Positions 6,627 through 15,449 are shown, numbered from the stretch's first letter. The stretch is 41,558 nucleotides of DNA from an uncultured Oscillospiraceae bacterium (GCA_934622035.1 CAKTVG010000025.1:1-41558), one strand, 5' to 3'. A program made the numbers and translations. The notes: generated by a model from the letters alone, not told the origin.

Positions 6627-8383
6627 TATTGCTCACCTGCCCTTTCATCAAAGTCGCCGCCGCCCTGGGTCTGGCCCTGCCAGACCTCCTGATAGATGCG
6701 GTTCGTTGCCAGCAGCTCTTCATGCGTGCCGAAGCCATTGACCTTTCCGTCGTCCAGAACGAGAATCTTATCCGCATCCTGCACGCTGGAAATGCGCTGC
6801 GCGATCACCAGCTTGGTCGTGTTCGGAATCTCTTCGCGCAGGGCGCGGCGGATCCGCGCGTCCGTTGCGGTATCGACCGCGCTGGTGGAGTCGTCGAGGA
6901 TCAGAATCTTCGGCTTTTTCAGCAGGGCGCGGGCGATGCACAGGCGCTGCTTCTGTCCGCCGGAGACATTCGTACCGCCCTGCTCGATGTGCGTCTCATA
7001 GCCGTCCGGGAAGGAACGGATGAAGTCGTCTGCGCAGGCAAGCCGACAGGCGCGTTGGCATTCCTCCAGCGTGGCGTTCTTGTCGCCCCAGCGGAGGTTT
7101 TCGAGAATTGTACCGGAAAAGAGCACATTTTTCTGCAAGACGACGGAAACCTCGTCGCGCAGGGCCTCCAGATCGTATTCCCGGACGTTGTGCCCGCCGA
7201 CGAGCACCTCTCCCTGCGTTGCGTCGTACAGGCGGGAGATCAGGCTGGCCAGCGTAGACTTTGCGCTGCCTGTGCCGCCCAGAATGCCGATGGTCTGCCC
7301 CGCTTCGATGCGCAGATTGACGCCCTGAAGCACGGGCTTGCCGCTGCCGCTCGTGTTATAGGAGAAGGAAACATCCTTGAATTCAATGCTGCCATCCGGA
7401 ATCTGCGTCAGCGCGTTCTCCGGGCTGACCAGATCGGCCTTTTCGTTGAGCACCTCGCAGATACGCTGCGCGCTGGCAACGCTCATGCTCATCATGACGA
7501 AGATCATGGAGATCATCATCAGGCTCATCAGGATGCTGGAAACGTAGCTGAACAGGCTCATGAGGTTGCCCTCGGAGAAGCTCTCGCCCACGCAGGCCTT
7601 CGCGCCAAGCCAGGACAGTGCCAGCATGCAGCCGAAGATTGTCGCCATCATGATAGGGTTGTTTAATGTAACATAGGATTCCGCCTTGACAAACATGCGG
7701 TAAACCGCCTCGGCGGCCTTGGAAAACTTGGAGCGCTCATAGTCCTCGCGGACAAAGGCCTTCACCACACGAATGGCATTGACGTTTTCCTGCACGCTGG
7801 CGTTCAGGTCGTCATACTTACGGAAGACGCGGTTAAAATGCTTTGTCGCGTTGACGATCACCAGAGAAAGCGCCAGAATCAGGAACGCCATCGCCACGAC
7901 GAAGACCAGACTCAGCTCCGCGTGAATGGAGAAGGACAGAATCAGCGCGCAGATCAGCATCGTTGGTGCACGGACGCAGATGCGCAGAAGCATCTGGTAG
8001 GACATTTGCAGATTGGAAACGTCCGTCGTCAGGCGCGTGACCAGGCCCGCCGTGGAAAAACGGTCGATATTGGCGAAGGAAAACGTCTGGATATTCGTGA
8101 ACATGGCGTCGCGAAGATTTGTGGCATAGCCGGTCGAGGCAATGGACGCAAAGCGCGCTGCCAGGATGCCGCTCGCAAGCGCAGCCAGCGCCACGCCCAG
8201 CATCAGAGCGCCGTATTTTATAATTGCCGCCATGCCGCCGCTGCCGTTGACGCCGTAATCGATGATCTTCGCCATCAGAAACGGCAGGATCATATCCGCT
8301 ACCGCTTCCAGCGCAGAGAACACCGGCGTAACAAGCGAAACGGCCTTGTACTGCTTCACCTGTGCTTTCAGTGTTTTTAACAT
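6626..8383 (-). CDS. ABC exporter, half-transporter with the degenerate ATP site (subunit 1)
   Basis: The 585-residue protein has six predicted membrane helices (about 15-320) and an ATPase domain. Walker A is GGTGSAKST (369-377), with Ala in place of the usual Gly, and the signature is a normal VSGGQ (473-477). Walker B reads ILILDDST, placing Asp498 where the catalytic Glu belongs. This is the usual mark of the degenerate site in a heterodimeric exporter. ATG 8383 is chosen because it follows GGGAGG; a start five codons upstream would overlap that site. It is the first gene of a two-gene operon with a consensus promoter and an overlapping palindrome. Confidence 0.9.
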   Translation of the reverse strand: MLKTLKAQVKQYKAVSLVTPVFSALEAVADMILPFLMAKIIDYGVNGSGGMAAIIKYGALMLGVALAALASGILAARFASIASTGYATNLRDAMFTNIQTFSFANIDRFSTAGLVTRLTTDVSNLQMSYQMLLRICVRAPTMLICALILSFSIHAELSLVFVVAMAFLILALSLVIVNATKHFNRVFRKYDDLNASVQENVNAIRVVKAFVREDYERSKFSKAAEAVYRMFVKAESYVTLNNPIMMATIFGCMLALSWLGAKACVGESFSEGNLMSLFSYVSSILMSLMMISMIFVMMSMSVASAQRICEVLNEKADLVSPENALTQIPDGSIEFKDVSFSYNTSGSGKPVLQGVNLRIEAGQTIGILGGTGSAKSTLASLISRLYDATQGEVLVGGHNVREYDLEALRDEVSVVLQKNVLFSGTILENLRWGDKNATLEECQRACRLACADDFIRSFPDGYETHIEQGGTNVSGGQKQRLCIARALLKKPKILILDDSTSAVDTATDARIRRALREEIPNTTKLVIAQRISSVQDADKILVLDDGKVNGFGTHEELLATNRIYQEVWQGQTQGGGDFDERAGEQ

Positions 8384-8421
8384 TGCACAGCCTCCCATCT
8401 ATCTCAAGTCGTAATTAAATA

Positions 8422-8450
8422 ATTATATTGCAGCCTTTACAAATAGTCAA
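8422..8450 (-). promoter_or_regulatory. Promoter of the ABC exporter operon
   Basis: The minus strand reads TTGACT (8445-8450), a 17-base spacer and TATAAT (8422-8427), close to the ideal housekeeping promoter. Confidence 0.85.
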
Positions 8451-8465
8451 TGAACGGTTTGTAAA
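8436..8465. promoter_or_regulatory. Palindromic operator candidate over the exporter promoter
   Basis: TTTACAAA (8436-8443) and TTTGTAAA (8458-8465) are perfect complements with centres 22 bases apart, about two helical turns. One arm lies in the spacer and the other just upstream of the -35 box. This is a typical layout for repression by a dimeric MarR- or TetR-like factor. No such regulator is encoded next to the operon. Confidence 0.6.
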
Positions 8466-8600
8466 CTTTTCCGCGTGTCGGCCGTGCATCGCCGTGGAAA
8501 ACGCCGCGTCATCGAAGTCTTCCGCCTCTTTCGCACCCGCCGCCGCTGGCTGCCATCCGCAGAAACAGACAAATCTCAGCGATTATCCAGTACTTTTTCC
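8466..8600. other. GC-rich intergenic stretch with no feature seen
   Basis: These bases separate the divergent exporter and DegV promoters. I see no gene, strong hairpin or repeat in them. Confidence 0.5.
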
Positions 8601-8629
8601 TTGACTTCACGTTAAATGCAGGATATAAT
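8601..8629 (+). promoter_or_regulatory. Promoter of the DegV-family gene
   Basis: TTGACT (8601-8606), a 17-base spacer and a perfect TATAAT (8624-8629). It predicts a short leader of about 25 bases. Confidence 0.85.
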
Positions 8630-8660
8630 AGCCATATACCAGAAAGGACAGGTGGAAATC

Positions 8661-9521
8661 ATGAGGATCAAGATCACAGCTGACAGCACATGCGACCTTT
8701 CCCCCGAGCTCGTCCGTGCAAACGACATTGAAATTTTTCCGCTGTTTATCAATAAGGGCAATGAGAGCTTTCTCGATGGCGTGACCATCCGGCCCGCAGA
8801 TATTTTTGCCCACGTAGCAGCCGGCAACCCGCTTTGCAGCACTGCCGCCGTCCCCGTCGGCACCTATCAGGAGCGCTTCGAGGCGCTGTCCAAGGAGTAT
8901 GACGGCGTTGTACATATCAACATCGGCTCCGGCTTCTCCGCCACGCACCAGAATGCCTGCATCGCCGCCAAGGGCCTGGACAATGTCCGCGTGATCGACT
9001 CGCGCAACCTCTCCACCGGCCAGGGCCACGTGGTTCTGGAGGCCTGCAAGCTGGCAAAAACCGCCTCCAGCCTGGACAAGCTGTGCGACCAGCTGAACGA
9101 GCTGACCCCGCGCGTGGACGCGAGCTTCCTGCTCGACCGTCTGGATTACATGGCCAAGGGCGGCCGCTGCTCCACCGTTACCCTGCTGGGTGCGAACCTG
9201 CTGAAGCTCAAGCCCTGCATTGAGGTCATCGACAACAAGATGACCGTCGGCAAAAAGTACCGCGGCAACTACGCCAAGTGCATGGAGCAGTACGTCCGTA
9301 ATCGCCTCGAGGGCGTGGACGATCTGATCTACGAGCGTATCTTCATCACGCACACACCGGTTTCCGACGAGGTGCTCGAAACCGTCCGCCGCACCGTGGA
9401 CGAATGCGGTCACTTCGAGCATATCTATGAGACAAACGCCGGCTGCACCGTCTCCTGCCACTGCGGCGAGGGAACGCTGGGCGTCCTCTACATCCACAAG
9501 AATCCCAAGAAGCTGAAATAA
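8661..9521 (+). CDS. DegV family protein (fatty-acid-binding, FakB-like)
   Basis: The 286-residue protein opens MRIKITADSTCDLSPEL, the standard DegV N-terminus. It has the family's two-domain length, a serine/threonine-rich ligand loop (CSTAAVPVGTYQERF) and a GSGFSATHQ segment. DegV proteins bind a fatty acid and, as FakB, present it to the kinase FakA. FakA is not in this window. ATG 8661 is preferred over the upstream ATG at 8616, which lies inside the promoter. A G-rich AGGTGG precedes 8661. The gene is transcribed alone, from a consensus promoter to the hairpin at 9537-9565. Confidence 0.9.
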   Translation: MRIKITADSTCDLSPELVRANDIEIFPLFINKGNESFLDGVTIRPADIFAHVAAGNPLCSTAAVPVGTYQERFEALSKEYDGVVHINIGSGFSATHQNACIAAKGLDNVRVIDSRNLSTGQGHVVLEACKLAKTASSLDKLCDQLNELTPRVDASFLLDRLDYMAKGGRCSTVTLLGANLLKLKPCIEVIDNKMTVGKKYRGNYAKCMEQYVRNRLEGVDDLIYERIFITHTPVSDEVLETVRRTVDECGHFEHIYETNAGCTVSCHCGEGTLGVLYIHKNPKKLK

Positions 9522-9536
9522 GGCTGTTTTTTCCTG

Positions 9537-9565
9537 TCCCTCCCGCATAAGCTATGCGGGAGGGA
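9537..9565 (+). terminator. Terminator of the DegV gene, holding the next gene's ribosome site
   Basis: A perfect 13-base stem (9537-9549 with 9553-9565, loop AGC) is followed by TTTT. The 3' arm contains GGAGGGA, the only good ribosome site for ATG 9570. The fold would therefore hide that site in transcripts that read through. Confidence 0.8.
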
Positions 9566-9569
9566 TTTT

Positions 9570-10109
9570 ATGATGGAACTGGATATTATGATGCAGGGCG
9601 CCCCGGCGGGCAAACTGCAAATGGAGCAGGACGGTCTGTTCCTGTATTTCCGCTGCACTCTGCGCTCCGCACCGGAGGCGCCGCTGCGGCTTTATGCGAT
9701 TTCCGGCTGGCATTCGGAGTATCTCGGCATTCCCTATCCGCAAAACGGCACAGCGCAGCTTGAGGCTCGCCTGCCCGCAAGCCACTTCCCGCAGCTGCCG
9801 GAATATGCCGTTGCCGACACGCAGCCGCGGGGCGCATGGGAGCCGTGGTGCGGCAGGCTCGACGGCGTTCCCGTCTGGCAGTGCCGTCTGCGCACCGGCG
9901 GCGATGGTCTGGAGATTGCGCTGCCGCCGGAGGAGGCGCAGCTGTTTCCCGCCTGGCTTCCGTACATGAAGGAGCGGACGCTTTTCGGCGAGCCGACACT
10001 CATCCTGCACCTCAATGCCGACGGCACACCACCCTTCTCTCCGGAGGAGCCTCTGCCGGAGCCTGAAGCGGAGAATGCACCGCAGCCCGCAGAAAACGAC
10101 GCAGAATAG
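9570..10109 (+). CDS. Hypothetical protein, 179 residues
   Basis: I do not recognise the family. The protein has many aromatic, Pro and Gly residues and reads like a beta-sandwich (LYFRCTLRSAPEAPLRLYAI, then LEARLPASHFPQLPEYAV). It ends in an acidic Pro-rich tail (EEPLPEPEAENAPQPAENDAE). No signal peptide or membrane segment is seen. GGAGGGA precedes ATG 9570 at good spacing but lies inside the DegV terminator stem, so expression probably depends on readthrough or on opening of the stem. No separate promoter is apparent. The frame ends at a TAG followed by a clear terminator, which supports a real gene. Confidence 0.65.
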   Translation: MMELDIMMQGAPAGKLQMEQDGLFLYFRCTLRSAPEAPLRLYAISGWHSEYLGIPYPQNGTAQLEARLPASHFPQLPEYAVADTQPRGAWEPWCGRLDGVPVWQCRLRTGGDGLEIALPPEEAQLFPAWLPYMKERTLFGEPTLILHLNADGTPPFSPEEPLPEPEAENAPQPAENDAE

Positions 10110-10114
10110 AGCTC

Positions 10115-10139
10115 AGCCGCAGTTCATTGAACTGCGGCT
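10115..10139 (+). terminator. Terminator of the hypothetical gene
   Basis: AGCCGCAGTT (10115-10124) pairs with AACTGCGGCT (10130-10139), followed by GTTTTG. It lies 6 bases past the stop and faces the end of the convergent MATE gene. Confidence 0.75.
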
Positions 10140-10152
10140 GTTTTGTCGTTCA

Positions 10153-11493
10153 TTATTCCTGCTTTTGCGGCAGCAGCTGCTTCCTCCGGAGAAAATAGTA
10201 CGCATAGCCTGTCATATCCGCCAATACCCAGCCGATCGGGATGGCCAGCCAGATGCCCGTCTCCTTCAGCGGCCCGGCAAGAAGATACGCCAGGGCGACG
10301 CGGGTCCCCAGGGAAATCACCGTCAGAACTACAGACATTCCTGGCCGTTTTACCGCGCGGTAGAAGCCGTACAGCAGGAACAGACAGCCGATTCCGACGT
10401 AAAACGCGCCTTCAATGCGCAGATAATGCACACCGGCGGCCAGAACAGCCGTCTCCTCCGCCTTGATGAAAATGCGCATCAGCGGCTCGGCAAAAATCCA
10501 CACGCCCGCGGAAATCACGAGGGAAAACAGGGTGGACAGCAGCGTGGCTTTTCTCAGGCCCTCGCGCAGGCGCGCGCTCTGCCCGGCGCCGTAGTTCTGC
10601 GCGGCGAAGGTGGAAAAGGCGTTGCCGAAGTCCTGCACGGGCAGATAGGCAAAGGTGTCGATCTTCACCGCCGCCGCAAAGGCCGCCATCGTCACCGCGC
10701 CGAAGCTGTCCACCAGACGCTGAATCAGGAGAATTCCGAAATTCATCACCGACTGCTGTGCACAAGTCAGGAAGGAAAGGTCGCAGATCTCCCGCAGGAG
10801 CTTCCCGTTGTATTTCATATGCCGTTTTTGCGGCAGCAGCTCCTTGCTGCGCAGCAGCACATAAATCAGCAGGCCGAGACCGGAAACATACTGCGCTATC
10901 ACCGTCGCCGCAGCCGCGCCCGCGATTCCCCAATGAAACCGCAGGACGAACAGCAGGTCCAGCCCGACGTTCAGAAGTGCCGCAGCGCCGAGAAACCAGA
11001 GCGGCGTCAGAGAATTCCCCATCGCCCGCAGCAGGCAGGCAAGGAAGTTATACAGCGCCGTCGCCAGCAGTCCGGCAAAAATGATCTCGAGATACTCCCG
11101 CATGGCTTCGGTCAGCTCCGGCGGGATCTGCAAAAAACGCAAAATCGGATCCAGAAATACATAGACCGCAGCATTGACCAGCACCGTCACCGCCAGCAGC
11201 AGGACAAAGGCGTGCGCCGTCGCCGCCTTGAGCATATCGTGGTCATTTTTTCCAAGATAGATGGACACCAGCGCGCCTGCGCCCATGGACAGGCCGAGCA
11301 GGACGGAGGTCAGGAAGGTCATCAGCGTATACGCCGAGCCGACCGAGGCCAGCGCGTCCGTCCCCAGCGCCCGACCGACGATCAGCGTGTCTGCAATATT
11401 ATAAAACTGCTGAAGCAGGTTTCCGGCAATCATCGGCAGGGCAAACAGGATCAGTCCCCTGGTGATGCTCCCCTTGGTCAAATCGCGATACAT
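10153..11493 (-). CDS. MATE family efflux transporter
   Basis: The 446-residue protein is made of about 12 hydrophobic helices in two similar halves, the MATE layout. Family sequence is clear at the start (GSITRGLILFALPMIAGNLLQQFYNIADTLIVGRALG), followed by LSMGAGALVSIYLGK. These are inner-membrane sodium- or proton-driven exporters of drugs or metabolites; the substrate is unknown. ATG 11493 follows GAGGAGAG. The frame extends 18 codons upstream, but those lie at the promoter and are rejected. It is transcribed alone, with its promoter just past the terminator of the glycan operon. Confidence 0.9.
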   Translation of the reverse strand: MYRDLTKGSITRGLILFALPMIAGNLLQQFYNIADTLIVGRALGTDALASVGSAYTLMTFLTSVLLGLSMGAGALVSIYLGKNDHDMLKAATAHAFVLLLAVTVLVNAAVYVFLDPILRFLQIPPELTEAMREYLEIIFAGLLATALYNFLACLLRAMGNSLTPLWFLGAAALLNVGLDLLFVLRFHWGIAGAAAATVIAQYVSGLGLLIYVLLRSKELLPQKRHMKYNGKLLREICDLSFLTCAQQSVMNFGILLIQRLVDSFGAVTMAAFAAAVKIDTFAYLPVQDFGNAFSTFAAQNYGAGQSARLREGLRKATLLSTLFSLVISAGVWIFAEPLMRIFIKAEETAVLAAGVHYLRIEGAFYVGIGCLFLLYGFYRAVKRPGMSVVLTVISLGTRVALAYLLAGPLKETGIWLAIPIGWVLADMTGYAYYFLRRKQLLPQKQE

Positions 11494-11529
11494 TTTTCTC
11501 TCCTCAAGCTGTCTTTCTCCTTCGGACAG

Positions 11530-11558
11530 ATCATAGCATGAATCCACGCGAAATGCAA
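11530..11558 (-). promoter_or_regulatory. Promoter of the MATE gene
   Basis: The minus strand reads TTGCAT (11553-11558), a 17-base spacer and TATGAT (11530-11535). Confidence 0.7.
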
Positions 11559-11599
11559 GTTTTCCGTCATAATTCTCCGTATTTTACGCAGGCATAAAA

Positions 11600-11630
11600 G
11601 CATCCCTGCATTTTGAAAATGCAGGGATGC
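11600..11630 (-). terminator. Terminator of the glycan operon
   Basis: GCATCCCTGCA and its complement TGCAGGGATGC form an 11-base stem (within 11600-11630), followed on the minus strand by TTTT. It lies 11 bases past the NagB stop and closes the 19-kb operon. Confidence 0.8.
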
Positions 11631-11641
11631 AGATTCTCCGG

Positions 11642-12379
11642 TTACGCAAGATTGCCCGCGAGGGACAGCGCCGCCTCATCGGCAACCAGCGTGAAATCCG
11701 GATGCAGCTGGAGGATGGACGCAGGGACCTTCGGCGTCACCGGGCCGCAGAACGCATCGTGGATGGCCTTTGCCTTGTTGGCGCCGGTCGCGATCATGAC
11801 AACGCGCTTTGCCTGAACGATGCCGAGGATGCCCATGGTGTAGGCACGGCGCGGCACTTCATCTTCGCTGTCAAAGAAGCGGGCGTTGGCCTCAATGGTT
11901 GCCTCCGTCAAATCAACGCAGTGCGTACCTTTGACAAACGCGTCGCTCGGCTCGTTGAAGCCAATGTGTCCGTTCGGGCCGATACCGAGAAGCTGAAGGT
12001 CAACGCCGCCCAGCTTTTCGATGATGGCGTCATAGCGGCTGCATTCCTTTTGTGCATCCGGCTCCATGCCGTTGGGGATGTTGGTATTCTTCGGGCCGAT
12101 GTTGATATGATCGAAGAAATTGTGGCGCATGAACCACGCATAGCTCTGCGGATGATCCGCCGGGAGGCCGACGTACTCATCCAGATTTACCGCGCGAACC
12201 TGGGAAAAATCGATATCTCCCTTGTTGTACCATTCGATGAGCTGCTGATAGGCTCCGATGGGCGAGCTGCCGGTCGCAAGACCCAGCACGCAGTCGGGCT
12301 TCAGGATCACCTGCGCAGAGATGATATTTGCCGTGTTTCTTCCGGCCACTTTCGCGTCTTTTGTACGAATTACTCTCAT
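11642..12379 (-). CDS. nagB: Glucosamine-6-phosphate deaminase
   Basis: The 245-residue protein converts glucosamine-6-phosphate to fructose-6-phosphate and ammonia. It has the phosphate-binding turn LATGSSPIGAY (34-44), the catalytic Asp in NLDEYVGL (Asp67), and the signature GIGPNGHIGFNEP (132-144) with the active-site His. Length and N-terminus (MRVIRTKDA) fit the family. ATG 12379 is preferred over one three codons upstream because that ATG overlaps the AAAGGATG ribosome site. As the last gene of the operon, it feeds the GlcNAc from N-glycan cores into glycolysis. The partner enzymes NagA (deacetylase) and a GlcNAc kinase or PTS are not in the window. Confidence 0.95.
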   Translation of the reverse strand: MRVIRTKDAKVAGRNTANIISAQVILKPDCVLGLATGSSPIGAYQQLIEWYNKGDIDFSQVRAVNLDEYVGLPADHPQSYAWFMRHNFFDHINIGPKNTNIPNGMEPDAQKECSRYDAIIEKLGGVDLQLLGIGPNGHIGFNEPSDAFVKGTHCVDLTEATIEANARFFDSEDEVPRRAYTMGILGIVQAKRVVMIATGANKAKAIHDAFCGPVTPKVPASILQLHPDFTLVADEAALSLAGNLA

Positions 12380-12393
12380 GGTTACCATCCTTT

Positions 12394-13050
12394 TTAAGTC
12401 ATCAATTGGACGTTCGGTCCGTCCGACCCCTCCATCTCCTTGAACACGGGAGACAGCAGCGTGCTGGCGATGTAGCTGGCAAACGCAAAGCCCAGCGTCA
12501 GCCAGAACACCAGCGTATTGACAAAAACCTTCATGGAAATGAAGGCAATGATCAGCGGCAGCGCATTCATCAGAAGCATACCGATCGTGCGCGGCAGCTT
12601 GACGATCATCAGGACGCCGGCATTCACAAAGTGCTCCTTGATCGTGTTCTCATAGCGCGCGATGAGCGGGAACAGATAGGCGCACAGCGCCAGCACAAGC
12701 ACGCTGAGAATGCGAACCAGCCATTTGCAGACCAGCAGCATATTTCCCGTAAAATAGGTGCTCGCGAGCAGCAGATTGCAGCCCATTCCGGCGAAGAAGA
12801 ACAGCACCAGCAGCCAAATGATCGTTGCCTGCTTAAAATTGGTGCGGAACGCCTGAAAAAAGGTCTTGAAAACGCCCTTGTCCTCATTGTAGGCGATATT
12901 CTGCGTCACCTTATTCATCGCCGTGAGAGCGGCGCCGCAGGTGACGACGGGAATCGAGCAGATGAGGAACAGGAAGTTGGCAAGGATCATCTCACCGACT
13001 CTTGCGAGAAACTGCATGAACGGATTGTCCATGCTGAACAGGCCTTTCAT
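12394..13050 (-). CDS. YesL family (DUF624) membrane protein
   Basis: This 218-residue integral membrane protein opens MKGLFSMDNPFMQFLARVGEMILANFLFLICSIP, the typical YesL start. It has about five or six hydrophobic helices and the ALTAMNKVTQNIAYNEDKGVFKTFFQAFRTNFKQ loop. YesL proteins nearly always lie in oligosaccharide loci with LplB/LplC-type permeases and YesM/YesN regulators, as here, but their exact role is unknown. The gene starts 11 bases after the beta-mannosidase stop and is followed by nagB after 14 bases, so it is inside the operon. Confidence 0.85.
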   Translation of the reverse strand: MKGLFSMDNPFMQFLARVGEMILANFLFLICSIPVVTCGAALTAMNKVTQNIAYNEDKGVFKTFFQAFRTNFKQATIIWLLVLFFFAGMGCNLLLASTYFTGNMLLVCKWLVRILSVLVLALCAYLFPLIARYENTIKEHFVNAGVLMIVKLPRTIGMLLMNALPLIIAFISMKVFVNTLVFWLTLGFAFASYIASTLLSPVFKEMEGSDGPNVQLMT

Positions 13051-13061
13051 GGCGCACCACC

Positions 13062-15449
13062 TTATCGAATGTCGTATACGGTCTTATATACCGCGTTTTC
13101 CCGCAGCTCGGCTGCCGTTTTCTCCGTCTTCGCAAAGACGCGATAAGGCTCGCCGTCCGTCAGGCTGAAGAAATTGTCGGACAGAACACAGTCGAAGTCA
13201 CGGAAGTCGATGAACACGCCGCGCGTGAATACATCGGAGGAAACCGCAATCTCCACGCCGCCCTCCACATCGGTGAACGCCACGGTGAGCGTAGGCTTCT
13301 GCCATTCGAAGTGCTTCGGCGGGACAAGCGTCTCCACACGGCGCGTGACAAAGGCGCCGTTCTCGTCGAACAGATCCACCGCAAAATAAGTGCTGTTGGG
13401 ATCCAATTCCGGGAGCACATAGGTCAGCACGTCCTTAGAGCGCAGGCGCTCCACCTCTACGGTGCATTCTCTGCGGTCAAGCTCCGTCATATCTGCACGA
13501 CAAACCGTGAGGCGCACACTGCCGCGGAAGGCGGACATCGTCTCGTTGGCGACGTTGACGGTCAGCCCGCCGTTTTCCAGGAACAGCCCCATGGCGATCG
13601 GGGCATAGAACCGGCGCGCAGCATAGTGCAGAGCCTTGTAGCGCCCGAAATAGTCCACACTGGACCAGGAGGCAACCGGCCAGCAGTCGTTGAACTGCCA
13701 GTAGATCGAGCCCATGCTGTAGCCGCGGTTCCGGCGGAAATGCTCCACACCGTACTGAATGGCGTCCGCCTGCAAAAGCTGGGACGCATAGACCAGATTC
13801 TCAAAGCTGCCAGGATAGAGGTAATTATTGGAGAGGTAGCGCAGGATGTTGCCGTTGCCGCCCTTGCACTTCTGGTGATTTTCCATCACGCGGGAGAAGC
13901 AGTTTTCGTCCTTCTCTTCGCAGAAGGTGCGGATGGTTTTCATCGACGGGAAGGCCTCAAAGCCGTATTCCGAGCAGAAACGGAAGCGCTCCTGACGGTA
14001 GGCCGTGAAGGGCACGCCGCCGTGCCAGACCTTCCAGTAGTGGGTATCGCCGCGGGCAAAATTGCCGGGGTCGTCGAAGCCGCCGCCGGAGGACGGGCTG
14101 GAGGGCCAATAGAAGGTGTCCGGCGCATACTCGCGGCAAAGCTCAGGCAGCAGGTGCTCATAAAGGCGCAGATAGTCCTGACGCACCAGCTCGTTATTCT
14201 GCATGCCGCCGAGGATCATATCCTCCATTTCGTTGTTGCCGCACAGCAGGCCAAGAGAGGCATGATGCTGCAAGCGGCAGAGATTGTCCGTCGCTTCTCT
14301 GGTGAACTGCTCCGCCATCTCCGCCGTCAGCCAGATATTGGCGCAGGCGACCATGAAGTCCTGCCAGACCAGAAGGCCGTATTCGTCGCAGAGGTCGTAG
14401 AAGGTATCCTCGGGATAGTAGCCGCCGCCCCAGACGCGCAGCGTATTGAAGTTCGCGTCCACCGCCTGAAGGATCAGCGCTTTCTGGCGCTCCGGCGTCA
14501 CACGGCTGAGCAGATTGTCCATGGGAATATAGTTCGCGCCCATGGAGAAGATCTTCACACCGTTGATGACAAAGCAGAATTCGCTGCCCTTCTTATCCTC
14601 GTCCTTTGCCGTGCTCACGGTCAGGGTGCGCAGACCGATGCGCTTTTCCCGGCAGTCAAGGACCTTTCCGCCGGAGACCAGCTCCACCTTCAGATCATAC
14701 AGCGGCTGTTCGCCGTAGCCGCGCACCCACCAGAGCTTCGGGTTTTCCACCCGGATGGTGCCCTCGCCGTCGACGAGACGAACACGCTGTCCGTCCAGCT
14801 CGGCATACAGCTCGCAGTCGCTCCCCTTCGCGGTGGAAACACGCAGATCGACATCGACGATGCCGTCGTGATGTCTCTGATTGACAAGCACATGCTCCAA
14901 GCGATCGGTATCATAGGCATTCAGCTCGATTTCACGGAAAATGCCCATATCCGGCAGCGTTGGACCCCAGTCCCAGCCGGACTGGTACATCGCCGTGCGC
15001 AGATGCGCCGTGCCGGGGATGGTGTCGCCGTCGTTCATATACAGATAGTGCTTGCGCTGCTCCTCGGTAAAATAGCGCACCGGGGAGGAGAACTCCAATG
15101 TCAGGGTGTTTTTCCCCGGCAGCAGGCGGTTTTTGACCTCGTAGACATAGGTGCGGTGCATATTCTTAACGCGGTCCAGGCGCTTGCCGTTCAGAGAGAT
15201 CCGGCAGATCGTGTCCAGACCATGGAACACCAGCTCCACATAGTCATGCGCAAGCAGCGCCTCGCCGGCGGTAAACTCCGCGGAAAACGCGCAGTCCTTT
15301 TCGCCGAGATGCTGCAATTCTCTTTCGTTCAGGCCGCAGAAGGGATCGGGGATTTTTTTGTGCTCCAGCAGGACGCTGTACATCGTGCAGGGCGCCTGGC
15401 AGGGTAGATCCATGCCCTCGAAATGCATAGTCCAGTTACGGATATTCAT
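13062..15449 (-). CDS. GH2 family beta-mannosidase
   Basis: The 795-residue protein is a GH2 enzyme of the beta-mannosidase type: a jelly-roll domain (MNIRNWTMHFEG to about 190), an Ig-like domain, a TIM barrel (about 300-620) and C-terminal beta domains. The acid/base is Glu407 in LLCGNNEMED and the nucleophile Glu494 in FCSEYGFEAFP, both with family-typical surroundings. No signal peptide is seen, so it should act in the cytoplasm. The expected job is hydrolysis of Man-beta-1,4-GlcNAc, the core link left after alpha-mannose removal. ATG 15449 follows AAAGGA. The frame extends 54 codons further upstream but overlaps the epimerase gene without homology. Confidence 0.92.
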   Translation of the reverse strand: MNIRNWTMHFEGMDLPCQAPCTMYSVLLEHKKIPDPFCGLNERELQHLGEKDCAFSAEFTAGEALLAHDYVELVFHGLDTICRISLNGKRLDRVKNMHRTYVYEVKNRLLPGKNTLTLEFSSPVRYFTEEQRKHYLYMNDGDTIPGTAHLRTAMYQSGWDWGPTLPDMGIFREIELNAYDTDRLEHVLVNQRHHDGIVDVDLRVSTAKGSDCELYAELDGQRVRLVDGEGTIRVENPKLWWVRGYGEQPLYDLKVELVSGGKVLDCREKRIGLRTLTVSTAKDEDKKGSEFCFVINGVKIFSMGANYIPMDNLLSRVTPERQKALILQAVDANFNTLRVWGGGYYPEDTFYDLCDEYGLLVWQDFMVACANIWLTAEMAEQFTREATDNLCRLQHHASLGLLCGNNEMEDMILGGMQNNELVRQDYLRLYEHLLPELCREYAPDTFYWPSSPSSGGGFDDPGNFARGDTHYWKVWHGGVPFTAYRQERFRFCSEYGFEAFPSMKTIRTFCEEKDENCFSRVMENHQKCKGGNGNILRYLSNNYLYPGSFENLVYASQLLQADAIQYGVEHFRRNRGYSMGSIYWQFNDCWPVASWSSVDYFGRYKALHYAARRFYAPIAMGLFLENGGLTVNVANETMSAFRGSVRLTVCRADMTELDRRECTVEVERLRSKDVLTYVLPELDPNSTYFAVDLFDENGAFVTRRVETLVPPKHFEWQKPTLTVAFTDVEGGVEIAVSSDVFTRGVFIDFRDFDCVLSDNFFSLTDGEPYRVFAKTEKTAAELRENAVYKTVYDIR

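Noticed and set aside
4635..6692. A 685-codon plus-strand open frame opposite the exporter gene
   Set aside because: Antisense shadow caused by high GC. It runs through the terminator and promoter region and has repetitive Arg/His/Gln/Ala-rich composition.
13311..15407. A 698-codon plus-strand open frame opposite the GH2 gene
   Set aside because: Same type of shadow. The minus strand has the GH2 catalytic glutamates and a ribosome site.
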